A stretch of 64,000 bases of DNA, taken from positions 6,532,001-6,596,000 of the forward strand of contig NZ_CP060828.1 of the NCBI RefSeq assembly GCF_014489635.1, read 5' to 3'. The notes beneath the pieces were generated by a model that saw only the letters and a list, made by a program, of their open reading frames with translations, ran no database searches and had not been told where the DNA came from. Made by a program: the position numbers and the translations under genes. This DNA is from Streptomyces roseirectus. Lineage in GTDB: Bacteria > Actinomycetota > Actinomycetes > Streptomycetales > Streptomycetaceae. Shown here piece by piece: positions 43,995-53,364 of this stretch (positions are counted from its first letter, which is position 1; every line of letters begins with the position of its first letter).

Positions 43995-45101
43995 TTACTT
44001 GAGCTGGTCCGCCGTGTAGTAGCCGCTCTGCACGAGTTCCTTCTCGTAGTTGGTCTTGTCGATGCTGACCGGCTTCAGCAGGAAGGCGGGAACGACCTTC
44101 TTGCCGTTGTCGTAGGACTTGGTGTCGTTGATCTCCGGCTTCTTGCCGTTCAGCGACGCGTCGACCATGTCGGTCGCGGACTGCGCGAGCTTGCGCAGGT
44201 CCTTGAAGACCGACATCGACTGCTGGCCCGCGATGATCGACTTCACCGACGCGATCTCGGCGTCCTGGCCGGTGATGACCGGCAGCGGCTTCGCGGCCGT
44301 GCCGTAACCGTCGGAGCGCAGCGCCGCGATGATGCCGATCGAGATGCCGTCGTACGGCGAGAGCACCGCGTCGACCCGGCCCGAGGTGTACGTCGAGGTG
44401 AGGATGTCCTCCATGCGACGCTGGGCGGTGGCGCCGTCCCAGCGCAGCGTGGTGACCTTGGTCAGCTCGGTCTGGCCGGACTTGACCACCAGCTTCTTCG
44501 AGTCGATGTACGGCTTGAGCACGCTCATCGCGCCGTTGAAGAAGTACCGGGTGTTGTTGTCGTCGTTCGAACCGGCGAACAGCTCGATGTTGAACGGGCC
44601 CTTGCCGCTCGCGAGCCCCAACTTGTCGACCAGGTACTGGCCTTGCAGCTGGCCGACCTTCTCGTTGTCGAACGACGCGTAGTAGTCGACGTTGTTGGTG
44701 CCGAGGATCAGCCGGTCGTAGGCGATGACCGGGATCTTCGCGTCGGCGGCCTGCTGGAGCACGTTGTCCAGCGACTTGTTGTCGATCGCCGCGACGATCA
44801 GCGCCTTCACGCCCTGCGCGATCAGGGTCTCGATCTGCGAGACCTGCTGGTCCGGCTTGTCCTCGCCGAAGACCAGCTTCGTCTTGTAGCCCTTGGCCTT
44901 GAGGTCCTTCTCGACGTTCGCGCCGTCGGTGATCCACCGCTCGGACGACTTGGTCGGCATCGAGATGCCGACCAGGGCACCCTTGGTGTCGCCCGACTTC
45001 TCCTCGCTGCCGCCCTCACCACTCTGGCCGCAGGCGGACAGGGTCAGGGCGAGGGAGGCGGCACCGGCTATGGCGGAGAGTACGACTCTGCGGTTGCGCA
45101 T
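43995..45101 (-). CDS. ChvE/XylF-type sugar-binding lipoprotein
   Basis: This 368-residue periplasmic-binding-protein-like lipoprotein has the signal [19 protein letters not shown] with the LSAC lipobox and a short Ser/Gly linker. The family segments [33 protein letters not shown] and [20 protein letters not shown] are typical of ChvE and multiple-monosaccharide-binding proteins for L-arabinose, D-galactose and D-fucose. AAGGA lies nine bases before ATG 45101. In S. coelicolor the matching genes are, from memory, SCO2404-2406. Confidence 0.9.
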   Translation of the reverse strand: MRNRRVVLSAIAGAASLALTLSACGQSGEGGSEEKSGDTKGALVGISMPTKSSERWITDGANVEKDLKAKGYKTKLVFGEDKPDQQVSQIETLIAQGVKALIVAAIDNKSLDNVLQQAADAKIPVIAYDRLILGTNNVDYYASFDNEKVGQLQGQYLVDKLGLASGKGPFNIELFAGSNDDNNTRYFFNGAMSVLKPYIDSKKLVVKSGQTELTKVTTLRWDGATAQRRMEDILTSTYTSGRVDAVLSPYDGISIGIIAALRSDGYGTAAKPLPVITGQDAEIASVKSIIAGQQSMSVFKDLRKLAQSATDMVDASLNGKKPEINDTKSYDNGKKVVPAFLLKPVSIDKTNYEKELVQSGYYTADQLK

Positions 45102-45183
45102 GGTGATCAATCCTTGTTCTTCTCGTCGTTGAGAGACCGGCGTCCCCGTCAGGCGCCGGGTCGTGCAAGCATCGGACGGCGGC

Positions 45184-46152
45184 TCAGTCCCCGGTCGGGA
45201 AGCGGTTCAGCGTCCCCGGCAGCCGGGAGCCGAGCGGCGCCATCTCGCCGTCCGCGCCGTGCCGGGCGAGCAGGTCCAGGGCGAGCCGGCCGCGCCGCAC
45301 CCGCTCCCGGGCGGTGTCCAGGGTGACGTCCCGCAGGTGGGTGCCCCACGGGTAGATCGAAGGCGCCTTGGACAGACCGAACTTGAGGTACAGCGGTGCG
45401 CCGCGCCGGATCAGCTCGGCCACCTCGTACATCCGCACGTAGCCGCCGAGGTCGTCGGGGGCCTCGATGTACATGTCCATGGGAGCGCCCGACACCCGCC
45501 GGATCTCGGTGAGGTGATCCAGCGTCAGATCGCTGGGCACGTTGACCGAGTCGGCGCCCAGGCGCTCGTACACCGCGTACGCCGCCGGGTTGACCGGGCC
45601 GATCAGCGCGGACACCTTCAGCGTCGTGTCGGCCGGGATGATCCCCGCCTCACGGGCGCGGTGCAGCGTCCACAGCACGCCCTCGTCGGCGACGAGCAGG
45701 CACTTGACGCCCAACTCGGTGGCGCGGACGGCGTCTTCGACGCACCCGGCGACCGCGTCGTGGCCCCGGGCACGCAGCCCGCCGCCGCGCGAGTCGGTCC
45801 GGGTCGAGCCGCCGATGTCCCAGGTGCCGCGCGGGCCGGTGAACAGGCACAGCTCGATGTCGCGTTCGGCGGTCGCCTCGACCATCTCGGTGATCTCGGC
45901 GTCGGAGAGCATCCACACGCCGCTGCCCTGGCTGATCCGGTGGATCGGGACGTCGAGGCGCGAAGCCTCCTTCAGCACGACGGCCAGCGCTTCGGGACCC
46001 TCGCAGGAAGGGACCTCGGTGCGCCAGCGGCCACCGCCCGGGAACGTGTGGGCGGAGGCGTCGGCGGGGTCGAGGGCGGGCGCACCCAGGCCGAGCGCGG
46101 CGAGCACGGGCTCACCGGGGCGACGGGCTGCCGGAGCGGAAGCGTCGGTCAC
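45184..46152 (-). CDS. U32-peptidase-like TIM-barrel protein of unknown function
   Basis: This 322-residue cytosolic protein looks like a TIM barrel related to the U32 group: [15 protein letters not shown], the strand-turn [29 protein letters not shown], and the strand [13 protein letters not shown]. No cysteine-rich or RlhA/TrhP-type motif is seen, so RNA modification or collagenase activity is unlikely. It opens the operon with the ChvE-type importer, behind the operator at 46207. A sugar-acid aldolase or isomerase role would fit the missing step of the pathway but is speculative. The GTG start has AAGGAAA upstream. Confidence 0.55.
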   Translation of the reverse strand: MTDASAPAARRPGEPVLAALGLGAPALDPADASAHTFPGGGRWRTEVPSCEGPEALAVVLKEASRLDVPIHRISQGSGVWMLSDAEITEMVEATAERDIELCLFTGPRGTWDIGGSTRTDSRGGGLRARGHDAVAGCVEDAVRATELGVKCLLVADEGVLWTLHRAREAGIIPADTTLKVSALIGPVNPAAYAVYERLGADSVNVPSDLTLDHLTEIRRVSGAPMDMYIEAPDDLGGYVRMYEVAELIRRGAPLYLKFGLSKAPSIYPWGTHLRDVTLDTARERVRRGRLALDLLARHGADGEMAPLGSRLPGTLNRFPTGD

Positions 46153-46206
46153 TGGCTTTCCTTCGTTGTCCTGGAGGTGCGATGCCCTGGCGGGACCGAT
46201 CTCCGG

Positions 46207-46222
46207 GTTCGATATTTCGGAC
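46207..46222. promoter_or_regulatory. Putative IclR operator, site 3
   Basis: GTTCGATATTTCGGAC matches the dyad GTTCGATATTTCGAAC at 15 of 16 positions. It lies 55 bp upstream of the U32-like gene. Confidence 0.65.
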
Positions 46223-46282
46223 GAGGTTCGCGGCTCGGGGTAGGGGGGTGACGCGCGGGGTGATACCTGAGTCGTACTGGGT

Positions 46283-46328
46283 GTACGCCGGTACGGAGAC
46301 CGTCAGGTCGCCCCCGTACCGGCGTACG
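46283..46328. terminator. Hairpin after the dehydrogenase gene
   Basis: GTACGCCGGTACGG (46283-46296) and its exact complement (46315-46328) form a 14-bp stem with an 18-base loop, directly after the dehydrogenase stop. Confidence 0.6.
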
Positions 46329-46337
46329 ACTTGGGGG

Positions 46338-47342
46338 CTACGGCTTCAGCAGCACCTTGCCGACCTTCGGATCCCCGGACCCCACCAGCTCGATCGCCTC
46401 GGAGAACTCGGCGAGCGGCAGCTCGTGGGTGACCAGGGGCAGCGGATCCAGCAGCCCGGCGCCGAAGACCCGCACGGTGTGCGCCCAGGCGTCCGGCGGC
46501 GCCCCGAAGACGGTGTGCACCTCCAGCTGGCGCACGACGAGGTCGGTCGGGTCGAGCCCGTCCGCACCCGCCGCCGGGATCCCGGTCAGCACCAGCCGGC
46601 CCCCGCGCCGCAGCAGCGAGGCCGCGGTCCGGGCCGCCGACGCGGAACCGGCCGTCTCGATGACGACGTCGAAGTCGTCCGGCAGCTCCTGATCGCGCGT
46701 ACGGAAGTCGCTCGCGCCGAACTGCCGCGACAGCGCCTCCCGGTCGCCCCGGGTGCCCACGACGAGCAGTTCGCCCGGCGAGCCCGCCTTCAGGAACTGA
46801 ACGGCGAACATGCCCAGCGTCCCGGTCCCGACGACCGCCACCCGCTCGCCCGGCAGCGCGTTCGCCTTGATCGCGGCGGCGGCGATGCAGGCGGCCGGTT
46901 CGAGGAGCGCGGCGGCGGTGAGGTCCGCGTCGTCCGGCAGGACGTGCAGCAACCGCGCGGGCAGCGTCAGCGTCGTCGCCATCGCGCCGGGCTGCGTGAA
47001 CCCGGTCTCCTCGTAGCCGTCCGTGCACAGCGTCGTCTCGCCGGCGTGACACCGGTCGCACACCTGGCAGTTGCGGAAGCCCTCCCCGACGACCTTGCGG
47101 CCTACGAGAGTTGAAGGCACCCCGGCGCCGACCGACTCGACGGTCCCGGACCACTCGTGCCCCGGCGTGAGGGGGTAACGGACGTACCCCTCGGGCCGGT
47201 TGCCCTGGTACACCTCGCGGTCGCTGCCGCAGATGCCGGTCGCGTGGACCCGCACCAGCGCCTCGCCCGCCTCCGGCCGACGCGGGGTGTGCGGCTCGAC
47301 CCGGTGCTCGCCGGGCGCCTGGACGACTACCTGGGTGCTCAC
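46338..47342 (-). CDS. Zinc-dependent alcohol/sugar dehydrogenase (MDR)
   Basis: This 334-residue medium-chain dehydrogenase has the catalytic zinc ligands in ATGICGSDREVYQ (Cys) and PGHEWSG (His-Glu). The structural zinc loop CQVCDRCHAGETTLC has four Cys. The NAD(P) loop is VAVVGTGTLGMFAVQFLKAG. It starts at a GTG that overlaps the dehydratase stop. As part of a sugar-acid operon it could oxidise an aldose at C1 or a later hydroxyl group. Threonine or sorbitol dehydrogenases share this fold. Confidence 0.8.
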   Translation of the reverse strand: MSTQVVVQAPGEHRVEPHTPRRPEAGEALVRVHATGICGSDREVYQGNRPEGYVRYPLTPGHEWSGTVESVGAGVPSTLVGRKVVGEGFRNCQVCDRCHAGETTLCTDGYEETGFTQPGAMATTLTLPARLLHVLPDDADLTAAALLEPAACIAAAAIKANALPGERVAVVGTGTLGMFAVQFLKAGSPGELLVVGTRGDREALSRQFGASDFRTRDQELPDDFDVVIETAGSASAARTAASLLRRGGRLVLTGIPAAGADGLDPTDLVVRQLEVHTVFGAPPDAWAHTVRVFGAGLLDPLPLVTHELPLAEFSEAIELVGSGDPKVGKVLLKP

Positions 47343-48496
47343 TGCGTGCCCTTCGGCTTGCGCTGCTCCCAGCCCTCGGCCCACAGGTCGAACCGGGCCT
47401 GCTGCTGCGGGAATTCGGCCGCCGCGTCCACGTCCAGCTCGACGCCGAGACCCGGCGCGTCCGACAGCTGGAAGTAGCCGTCGACGACCTCGGGGGCGCC
47501 CTTGACGACCTTCTTGATCTCCGCGTCCGCGAAGTCGTTGAAGTGTTCCAGGATCTTGAAGTTCGGGGCGGTGAAGCCGACTTGGAGCGAGGCGGCGGTC
47601 AGCACCGGGCCACCGACGTTGTGCGGGGCGACCAGCATGTAGTGCGTCTCGGCGGTCGCCGCGAGCTTGCGGGTCTCCCAGATGCCGCCGATGTGGCCGA
47701 CGTCCGGCTGGATGATGTCCACGGCCTGGCTCTCGAACAGCTCGCGGAACTCGATGCGGTCGTGGATGCGTTCACCGGTCGCGACCGGGATGTCGACCTT
47801 CGCCGCGACCTTTTCGAGAGCTTTCAGGTTCTCCGGCGGGCACGGCTCCTCCAGCCACGCGGGCTTGAAGGGGGCCAGCTCCTTGGCGAGCCGCACGGCG
47901 GTGGACGGCGAGAACCGGCCGTGCATCTCCAGCATCAGCTCCGCGTCGGGGCCGATCGCGTCGCGCACGGCCTCGATCAGCGAGACCGCGTACAGGCTCT
48001 GCTCGTGGTCGAGTTCGAAGTGGCCGGTGCCGAAGGGGTCGATCTTCAGCGCCTTGTACCCGCGCGCCATCACGCCCTGCGCGGCCTTGTGGTACGCCTC
48101 GGGGGTGCGCTCGGTGGTGTACCAGCCGTTGGCGTACGCCTTGACCTTGTCGGTCACCTTGCCGCCGAGCAACTGCCAGACCGGGACGCCGAGGGCCTTG
48201 CCCTTGATGTCCCAGCAGGCCATCTCGACGACCGCGATGCCGGACATCACGATCTCGCCGGCGCGCCCGTAGTCGCCGTACTTCATGCGGCGTACGAGGT
48301 CTTCCACTGCGAACGGGTCGGAGCCGAGAATGTGGTTGGCCTCGGCCTCGCGCAGATAGCCGATCAGTGCGTCGGTGTGGCCCAGCATCCGGGTCTCGCC
48401 GACTCCGGTGATCCCTTCGTCGGTGTGCACCTGGACGTAGGTCAGGTTGCGCCACGGCGTCCCGACCACGTGTGTGCTGATTCCGGTGATACGCAC
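47339..48496 (-). CDS. Enolase-superfamily sugar-acid dehydratase (mandelate racemase group)
   Basis: This 385-residue protein has the N-terminal capping domain and a barrel with metal ligands in LMLEMHGRF (Glu with a nearby His), WLEEPCPP and VATGERIHDR. The last strands are IIQPDVGHIGG and VAPHNVGGPV (His of the His-Asp dyad). It resembles galactonate-type dehydratases, but the first ligand is Glu where galactonate dehydratase has Asp. It should dehydrate a C5 or C6 aldonate to a 2-keto-3-deoxy acid. The GTG start lies behind a strong promoter and an operator. Confidence 0.8.
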   Translation of the reverse strand: MRITGISTHVVGTPWRNLTYVQVHTDEGITGVGETRMLGHTDALIGYLREAEANHILGSDPFAVEDLVRRMKYGDYGRAGEIVMSGIAVVEMACWDIKGKALGVPVWQLLGGKVTDKVKAYANGWYTTERTPEAYHKAAQGVMARGYKALKIDPFGTGHFELDHEQSLYAVSLIEAVRDAIGPDAELMLEMHGRFSPSTAVRLAKELAPFKPAWLEEPCPPENLKALEKVAAKVDIPVATGERIHDRIEFRELFESQAVDIIQPDVGHIGGIWETRKLAATAETHYMLVAPHNVGGPVLTAASLQVGFTAPNFKILEHFNDFADAEIKKVVKGAPEVVDGYFQLSDAPGLGVELDVDAAAEFPQQQARFDLWAEGWEQRKPKGTQ

Positions 48497-48513
48497 GGAA
48501 GTTGCCCCTCAGC

Positions 48514-48542
48514 TGTTCGAGATTTCGTCACACGTTCGAAAT
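48514..48542. promoter_or_regulatory. Putative IclR operator, site 4 (double)
   Basis: GTTCGAGATTTCG (48514-48526) and the half-site GTTCGAAAT (48534-48542) lie just downstream of the predicted -10 of the dehydratase promoter. Confidence 0.6.
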
Positions 48543-48551
48543 GCTGGCGTG

Positions 48552-48581
48552 ACAGTAAGGACGGCGTGAGGGGAGTGTCAA
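48552..48581 (-). promoter_or_regulatory. Promoter of dehydratase-dehydrogenase
   Basis: On the minus strand a perfect TTGACA (48581-48576) and TACTGT (48557-48552) are 18 bp apart. Confidence 0.7.
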
Positions 48582-48708
48582 TGGGTCGAACGCATAACGG
48601 TTTCGACAGTTTCGATCCGGCCCATCAGGTTTCGGTCGCCTGTTCCCACGAAACCTCCACAGGACCCTCTAGGAACTCCACGTGTCGGGAACCTAGTCTT
48701 CCCGCGTC

Positions 48709-49455
48709 ATGGACTACTGCCACACCTGCCGACGCCACCTGAACGGCGCACTCGCCTGTCCGGGCTGCGGGGCCACCGCCGAAACGTCGTACGGGTACGA
48801 GCAGGCTCCACAGCCGACGGCACCCATCGGGGACGCCGGTACTACGGGTACTACGGCCGGTACTACGGGTACTCCGGGCGTGACAGGCGTCACACCCCCC
48901 ACCGGACCGACCGCAGCCGACGCGGACGGCGCGGACGACGACCCCACGCACCCCGCGCCCGGCGCGAGCCGTCGCGATCGCAAGGCGTCCGCGCACCGAA
49001 GACGCCGCCGCCGCGCGGCGATGATCGCGGCCGGCGTCCTCCTGCTGACCGGCGGCGCGGGCCTCGCCGAACTCGGCATGGACGCCCCCGGCCGCCCCTC
49101 GGGCAACCCGGCGGCGGCGGGCGGCGAGTCCGCCGAGGTCGACGACGCCTCCCCGGCCCCCGGCGATCCGGCGCTCCCGTCGGACGACCCCTCCTCACCT
49201 GCGCAGTCCGACCCCAGCGCGTCGGCCTCGCCCTCGCCCTCGGCGTCCCCCTCCGCCTCGGACGGCACGTCCCCCTCGCCCAGCGGGTCCACCCCCGCGA
49301 CCACCCCCGCCGACCCGGCCTCCACGACCCCGGCGGACACCACCCCCGCGAACCCGGCCCCCGGCACCCCCTCCGCCGACCCGTCGCCCGCCGCGCCCTC
49401 CCCCCAGCCGTCACCCTCGGAAACCTGCAACCGGTTCCTGTGGTGGTGCACGTGA
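48709..49455 (+). CDS. SCO2400-like protein: zinc ribbon, one membrane span, Pro/Ser tail
   Basis: This 248-residue protein starts with a zinc ribbon (Cys4, Cys7, Cys18, Cys21 in MDYCHTC and LACPGCG). A disordered Gly-Thr segment follows (GDAGTTGTTAGTTGTPGVTG), then a basic stretch and a single membrane span (about 106-128, MIAAGVLLLTGGAGLAELG). The external Pro/Ser/Thr-rich tail ends NRFLWWCT. I recall it as the SCO2400 family, specific to Streptomyces and of unknown function. The Gly-Thr segment is coded by four copies of the dispersed GGTACTACGGG repeat. Confidence 0.72.
   Translation: MDYCHTCRRHLNGALACPGCGATAETSYGYEQAPQPTAPIGDAGTTGTTAGTTGTPGVTGVTPPTGPTAADADGADDDPTHPAPGASRRDRKASAHRRRRRRAAMIAAGVLLLTGGAGLAELGMDAPGRPSGNPAAAGGESAEVDDASPAPGDPALPSDDPSSPAQSDPSASASPSPSASPSASDGTSPSPSGSTPATTPADPASTTPADTTPANPAPGTPSADPSPAAPSPQPSPSETCNRFLWWCT
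48838..48880. repeat. Four in-frame GGTACTACGG repeats
   Basis: GGTACTACGGGTACTACGG followed by CCGGTACTACGGGTACTCC encode Gly-Thr-Thr triplets in the zinc-ribbon protein. It is the densest copy of the dispersed motif in the window. Confidence 0.8.
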
Positions 49456-49474
49456 CCAGGCGCTGACGTGCGAA

Positions 49475-49504
49475 GGCCGCACTCCGCAACCCCGGAGTAC
49501 GGCC
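49475..49504. terminator. Bidirectional hairpin terminator
   Basis: GGCCGCACTCCG pairs with CGGAGTACGGCC (one mismatch) between the convergent zinc-ribbon and serine hydrolase genes. Confidence 0.6.
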
Positions 49505-49540
49505 CCCGCGCGATCGGCAGGCGGTGTCCCACCGCCCCCC

Positions 49541-50692
49541 TCACCTCGCCAGCGCCGCCTCGTGCACCGCCCGCACCAGCCGTTCGTTCTCCGGTGCCGC
49601 CCCGCCCGGGAACGCCATCCGGCGCCGGGTGTACCCGTAGGCCAGCCCGCCGCGCGGATCGGCGAACGCCTGGGAGCCACCGGCACCGCTGTGCCCGAAG
49701 GAACCGGCGCCGAGGAACGGGTACGCGGTGTCGGCGACCGCCTGGAACCCGAGGCCGAACGACTTGTGCGCCCGGCCCACGAGGTCGTACCCGGTGGAGT
49801 GGATCTGCCCGACCTCGGCGAGCGTGTCCGGCTTCAGCAGCGGCGGACGCCCGTCCACCTCGAAGAGCACCGCCGCGTACATCCCGGCGAGCCCCCGCGC
49901 GGCCGCGACCCCACCGGCCGAGGCGGGCCCCTTCGCGCGCACGGCACGGGAGCTGGCGTGCGAGAGGAGGTCACCGGAGTCCGGCACATGGCCGTTGAAC
50001 GCGATGGACGCCAGCGAGTGCGGGTCGCGCGGCACCGCGTCGAGTTCCGCCTGCTGCCGGGGAGTCGGCATCATCGGCTGCACGGACCGGTAGCGCGGTT
50101 CGAGCGCGTCCGGCAGCCCGAGGAAGAAGTCGAGCCCGTACGGCGCCCGCACCCGCTCCTCGAACACCTCCTGGAGCGTGTGCCCGGTCGCCCGCCGCAC
50201 CACCTCACCCGTCAACGCCCCGATCACCAGGGCGTGGTAGCCGAACGCGGTGCCCGGACGCCAGAACGGCCGCTGGTCGGCGAGGCGTTCGGCGATCAGC
50301 CGGTCGTCGGCCAGCTCCGCCTCCGAGAACCCGGCGTCCAGACCGACCACCCCCGCCCGGTGCGTGATCAGGTCCCGCAGGGTCAGCTGGCCCTTGCCCT
50401 CGGCGGCGAACTCCGGCCAGTAGTAGGTGACTCTGCGGTCCAGCTCCAGCGTGCCGTCCTGCACCAGGAGCGCGACGACGAGATGGGCCGCGCCCTTGGT
50501 CGAGGAGAACACCCCGAACAACGAGTCGGGCTCCGTCTGTTCGCCCGCCCACAGGTCGACCGCTCTGCGGCCGTCCACCCAGGCGCACAACTGGCCCTCG
50601 TAGTCGGGCCGTTCGCTCGCCACGAACGCGGCGAATTCCTCCCGCACCGATTCGAAACCGTCCTGGACGGTGCCGTGGATCTCCAGCGTCAT
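49541..50692 (-). CDS. Beta-lactamase-like serine hydrolase (EstB type)
   Basis: This 383-residue class C-type serine hydrolase has the SxxK nucleophile motif in GVFSSTKGAAHL and the tyrosine base in AFGYHALVIGAL. The GHSGAGGSQAFAD segment near the end stands for the usual KTG. No signal peptide is seen, so it is probably a cytosolic esterase or lactone hydrolase rather than a resistance beta-lactamase. Its ATG overlaps the stop of the M14 peptidase gene. Confidence 0.82.
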   Translation of the reverse strand: MTLEIHGTVQDGFESVREEFAAFVASERPDYEGQLCAWVDGRRAVDLWAGEQTEPDSLFGVFSSTKGAAHLVVALLVQDGTLELDRRVTYYWPEFAAEGKGQLTLRDLITHRAGVVGLDAGFSEAELADDRLIAERLADQRPFWRPGTAFGYHALVIGALTGEVVRRATGHTLQEVFEERVRAPYGLDFFLGLPDALEPRYRSVQPMMPTPRQQAELDAVPRDPHSLASIAFNGHVPDSGDLLSHASSRAVRAKGPASAGGVAAARGLAGMYAAVLFEVDGRPPLLKPDTLAEVGQIHSTGYDLVGRAHKSFGLGFQAVADTAYPFLGAGSFGHSGAGGSQAFADPRGGLAYGYTRRRMAFPGGAAPENERLVRAVHEAALAR

Positions 50693-53193
50693 CCGCTCTC
50701 CTCAACCAGCCCGCTGCTTGCGTGTGCCATGGTGAACAATGCCTGTGCGACCTGGGGGAACTCCCCCTTGGGGTGAGCCCTGAAGAGGGGTTCCGTGCCG
50801 AACAGGACGGCATGCCGCCCGCTGACGACCGAAGGCCGCCCGGCGGCGTCGGCGGGCCCGCCCGCGCCGTCGGCCCCCGCCCGCCAGTGCCCGGAGACGA
50901 GCGGGTTCCCGGCGGCGTACCTCTCCTCGACGCGCACCCCCGCCCCGAGCCCGGTGAACCACACCGGCGCGTACACGAACGCGTACCCCGGCCGCGAACT
51001 CACCACCCTGACCACCCCGTTGGCGTCCCCGTTGCCCTCGACGGCGGTCACCGCCAGCACCCCGGCCCCGGCGCTGACCCCGGCCCCGACCATGCCCCGC
51101 CCGACCATCCCGCGCCCGGCGAGGAACGCGTCCAGCGCCGCCCGCGCCCCCGCGTCCAGCCGCCCGTGATCGAGCCCCGCCGACGCGAACAGCACGTCCA
51201 CCGAACCCCAGTCGAACCCGGCGTTCAGCACCTCCGTGGAGACCGGCGTCACCTCGAAGCCCATCTCCCGCAGCGCGAACAACTCCCCGGCGGTACCGGC
51301 CGCCGCGACCCGGACCCGGTGCAGCGGAGCCGCCCCGGTGAACGGCGTCGACGTGAACGCGACGTCGTGGGCGCGGGCGACGGCCAGGGCCTTGCGGCGC
51401 GCGGACGCCGGGACGACGACACTGTCGGCTCCGTCGCGCCGCACCGAAACGCCCTGCCGCAGCAGCGAGTTGAGGGCCGCGTACGCCTGCGCGTCGTCGA
51501 GCCGCAGCCGCAGGTTCCCGTACGCGGGCACCGAACTCACCGGCGCCGCACCGGAGATGGCCCGCGCGGCGGGCAGCCGTCCGGCGGTGACCGGGGTGAC
51601 CGTCGCACCCCACAGGCGGCCCAGGCTCCAGCCCGAGATGTCGTACATCGCCGACACCTTGCCGCTGATGTCCCGCCCGTCGGCCAACAGGGCGTTCGCC
51701 AGGCCCCGTTTGGGCTGCCGCATGTCGACCAGGTACGAACCCCGGGGATACCTACCGAAGTTGACGGTCGTACGCGTGACACGCACGTCGTTGGCGATCA
51801 GGTGGTCGACCAGCCGGGCGGCGGCGCTCGTGCCCGCCGCGATCACGTACGCGCGCGGGAAGGTCGTCGTGTAGACGTCCTCCGGGCCGATTCCCGGCAC
51901 ACCAGGGACAGTCGAGGAGGAGACCGGGGTCTGCGCCGCACCCCGGGCGCCCCGGCGGAACACCTCGATCTGGTCGTCGATCAGCGCCGTGCGGCGGGCG
52001 CGGACGAAGTCGAGGGTGGCGTTCAACGCGGCACCGGCGACGGCCGTGTTGATGCCGGAGCGGCGGCGCAGCTCCTCGACGGGCAGGTTGTAGGCCGCGT
52101 TGTTCACCGGGAGCGGGATCTCGACCGTATGCGCGGCGACCGTGCCGTGGAAGGCCGCGTACTGCGGGGTGAAGATGGGCGGCCAGTCGTCCCAGCCCTC
52201 GTCCTGGTCGCGGAACGGGATCTGCGCGGGCTCGACCCCGTCCCGACCCGGCGTGTAGCCCAGGGAGTTGACGGCCTTCTCCATGCCGAGGGCGTTCGCG
52301 TACGTGTTCTTCAGGAACAGGTCGTACTCGTAGTTCTCGCCGTGCGGGGGAGTCGTCGGCTCGATCAGGGTGCCGTTGACGTAGCCGTGCAGGTCCAGCA
52401 TCACCGCTGGCTGCTTGTCGATCTGGATCTGCCGCATCACCCGCGTCTCCGGCTGCGAGGCGGTGACGAAGTCCCGGTTCAGGTCGAAGCCGCCGCCGTT
52501 CGCGCGGGTGCCGGCGATCCGGCCGTCCGGGTTGGCGGTGATGTTGAAGTACAGGCGGGTGTGGGCGAGGAGGTCCCTCGTACGGGCGTCGTTCGCCGTC
52601 GCGAGGCGTTCGATCAGCTTCAGGGAGGCGTCCGTGCCCTCCCACTCGTTGCCGTGGATGTTGGCGTTGAAGAAGACGGGGGTCTTGTAGCCGGGGAGCT
52701 GGCGCGCGGACGTGACACGGGCGTCCTCGATGAGGCGGCGCGCCCTCTCCTGCGCCCTCGCCCGCGCCGCGCTCTCCGGGGCGGTGACCGTGACGAGGTA
52801 CAGCCGGTGCCCGCCCGCCGAGCGGCCCGTCACCTCCACGCTCACCCGATCGCCCAGCCGTTGCAGGGAGTTCAGCTTCGGCGCGATCGCGTGGTACGGG
52901 GTCAGGCCCAGCTTGACCGACTTGTCGCCGGGGTTCACCGGGTCCGGGGCGAGGACCTGGCGCCGGGGGTAGCCGCGGGTGTCCGACGCGAGGTCCGGGG
53001 CGGGGGCGGTGAGCGCGCGACTCGCCGCGCTCGCCGGGGAGTCGGCGGCCTCGGCCGTGAACTCCCGTTCCCTGGTGAGGGGTTCGTTCTCGGCCGTCGC
53101 GGTGTGCGGGGTGAGCAGGAGTGAGCCCGTCGCGGTGAGCGCGAGGGCGGTGATCAGCAAAGGTCTGGCAGGGGTGGCTCTCGTGGTGCGCAC
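50689..53193 (-). CDS. Secreted M14 zinc carboxypeptidase
   Basis: This 834-residue protein has a Sec signal (about 1-34, ending ATA-EN) and an M14 domain (about 100-380). Zinc ligands are in NANIHGNEWEG (His, Glu) and MLDLHGYVNG (His). The catalytic Glu is in AHTVEIPLPV, and NGGGFDLNRDF holds the Asn-Arg substrate site. The remaining 450 residues resemble an extra domain that ends in a Gly/Ala-rich region. The GTG start has a strong AGAGGAGGT. A role in peptide nutrition is likely. The large C-terminal part is common in Streptomyces members of this group. Confidence 0.88.
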   Translation of the reverse strand: MRTTRATPARPLLITALALTATGSLLLTPHTATAENEPLTREREFTAEAADSPASAASRALTAPAPDLASDTRGYPRRQVLAPDPVNPGDKSVKLGLTPYHAIAPKLNSLQRLGDRVSVEVTGRSAGGHRLYLVTVTAPESAARARAQERARRLIEDARVTSARQLPGYKTPVFFNANIHGNEWEGTDASLKLIERLATANDARTRDLLAHTRLYFNITANPDGRIAGTRANGGGFDLNRDFVTASQPETRVMRQIQIDKQPAVMLDLHGYVNGTLIEPTTPPHGENYEYDLFLKNTYANALGMEKAVNSLGYTPGRDGVEPAQIPFRDQDEGWDDWPPIFTPQYAAFHGTVAAHTVEIPLPVNNAAYNLPVEELRRRSGINTAVAGAALNATLDFVRARRTALIDDQIEVFRRGARGAAQTPVSSSTVPGVPGIGPEDVYTTTFPRAYVIAAGTSAAARLVDHLIANDVRVTRTTVNFGRYPRGSYLVDMRQPKRGLANALLADGRDISGKVSAMYDISGWSLGRLWGATVTPVTAGRLPAARAISGAAPVSSVPAYGNLRLRLDDAQAYAALNSLLRQGVSVRRDGADSVVVPASARRKALAVARAHDVAFTSTPFTGAAPLHRVRVAAAGTAGELFALREMGFEVTPVSTEVLNAGFDWGSVDVLFASAGLDHGRLDAGARAALDAFLAGRGMVGRGMVGAGVSAGAGVLAVTAVEGNGDANGVVRVVSSRPGYAFVYAPVWFTGLGAGVRVEERYAAGNPLVSGHWRAGADGAGGPADAAGRPSVVSGRHAVLFGTEPLFRAHPKGEFPQVAQALFTMAHASSGLVEESG

Positions 53194-53282
53194 GCGTACC
53201 TCCTCTGTAGATCCGTAGATCGGTACGGCGAGATGTACCTGTTCGACTCAACGGCAACAAGAGGGTGTCTGCGCGAAAGCGA

Positions 53283-53313
53283 AAGCCGCACCCCACGTCC
53301 GGGGGTGCGGCTT
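53283..53313. terminator. Strong hairpin terminator
   Basis: AAGCCGCACCCC and its exact complement form a 12-bp stem with a 7-base loop, downstream of the MDR reductase gene. Confidence 0.75.
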
Positions 53314-53364
53314 CCGTGCGCGGCGGGGTCCCGGGAGCGGTCCGGGCTCCCGCGCGCGGGTCGG

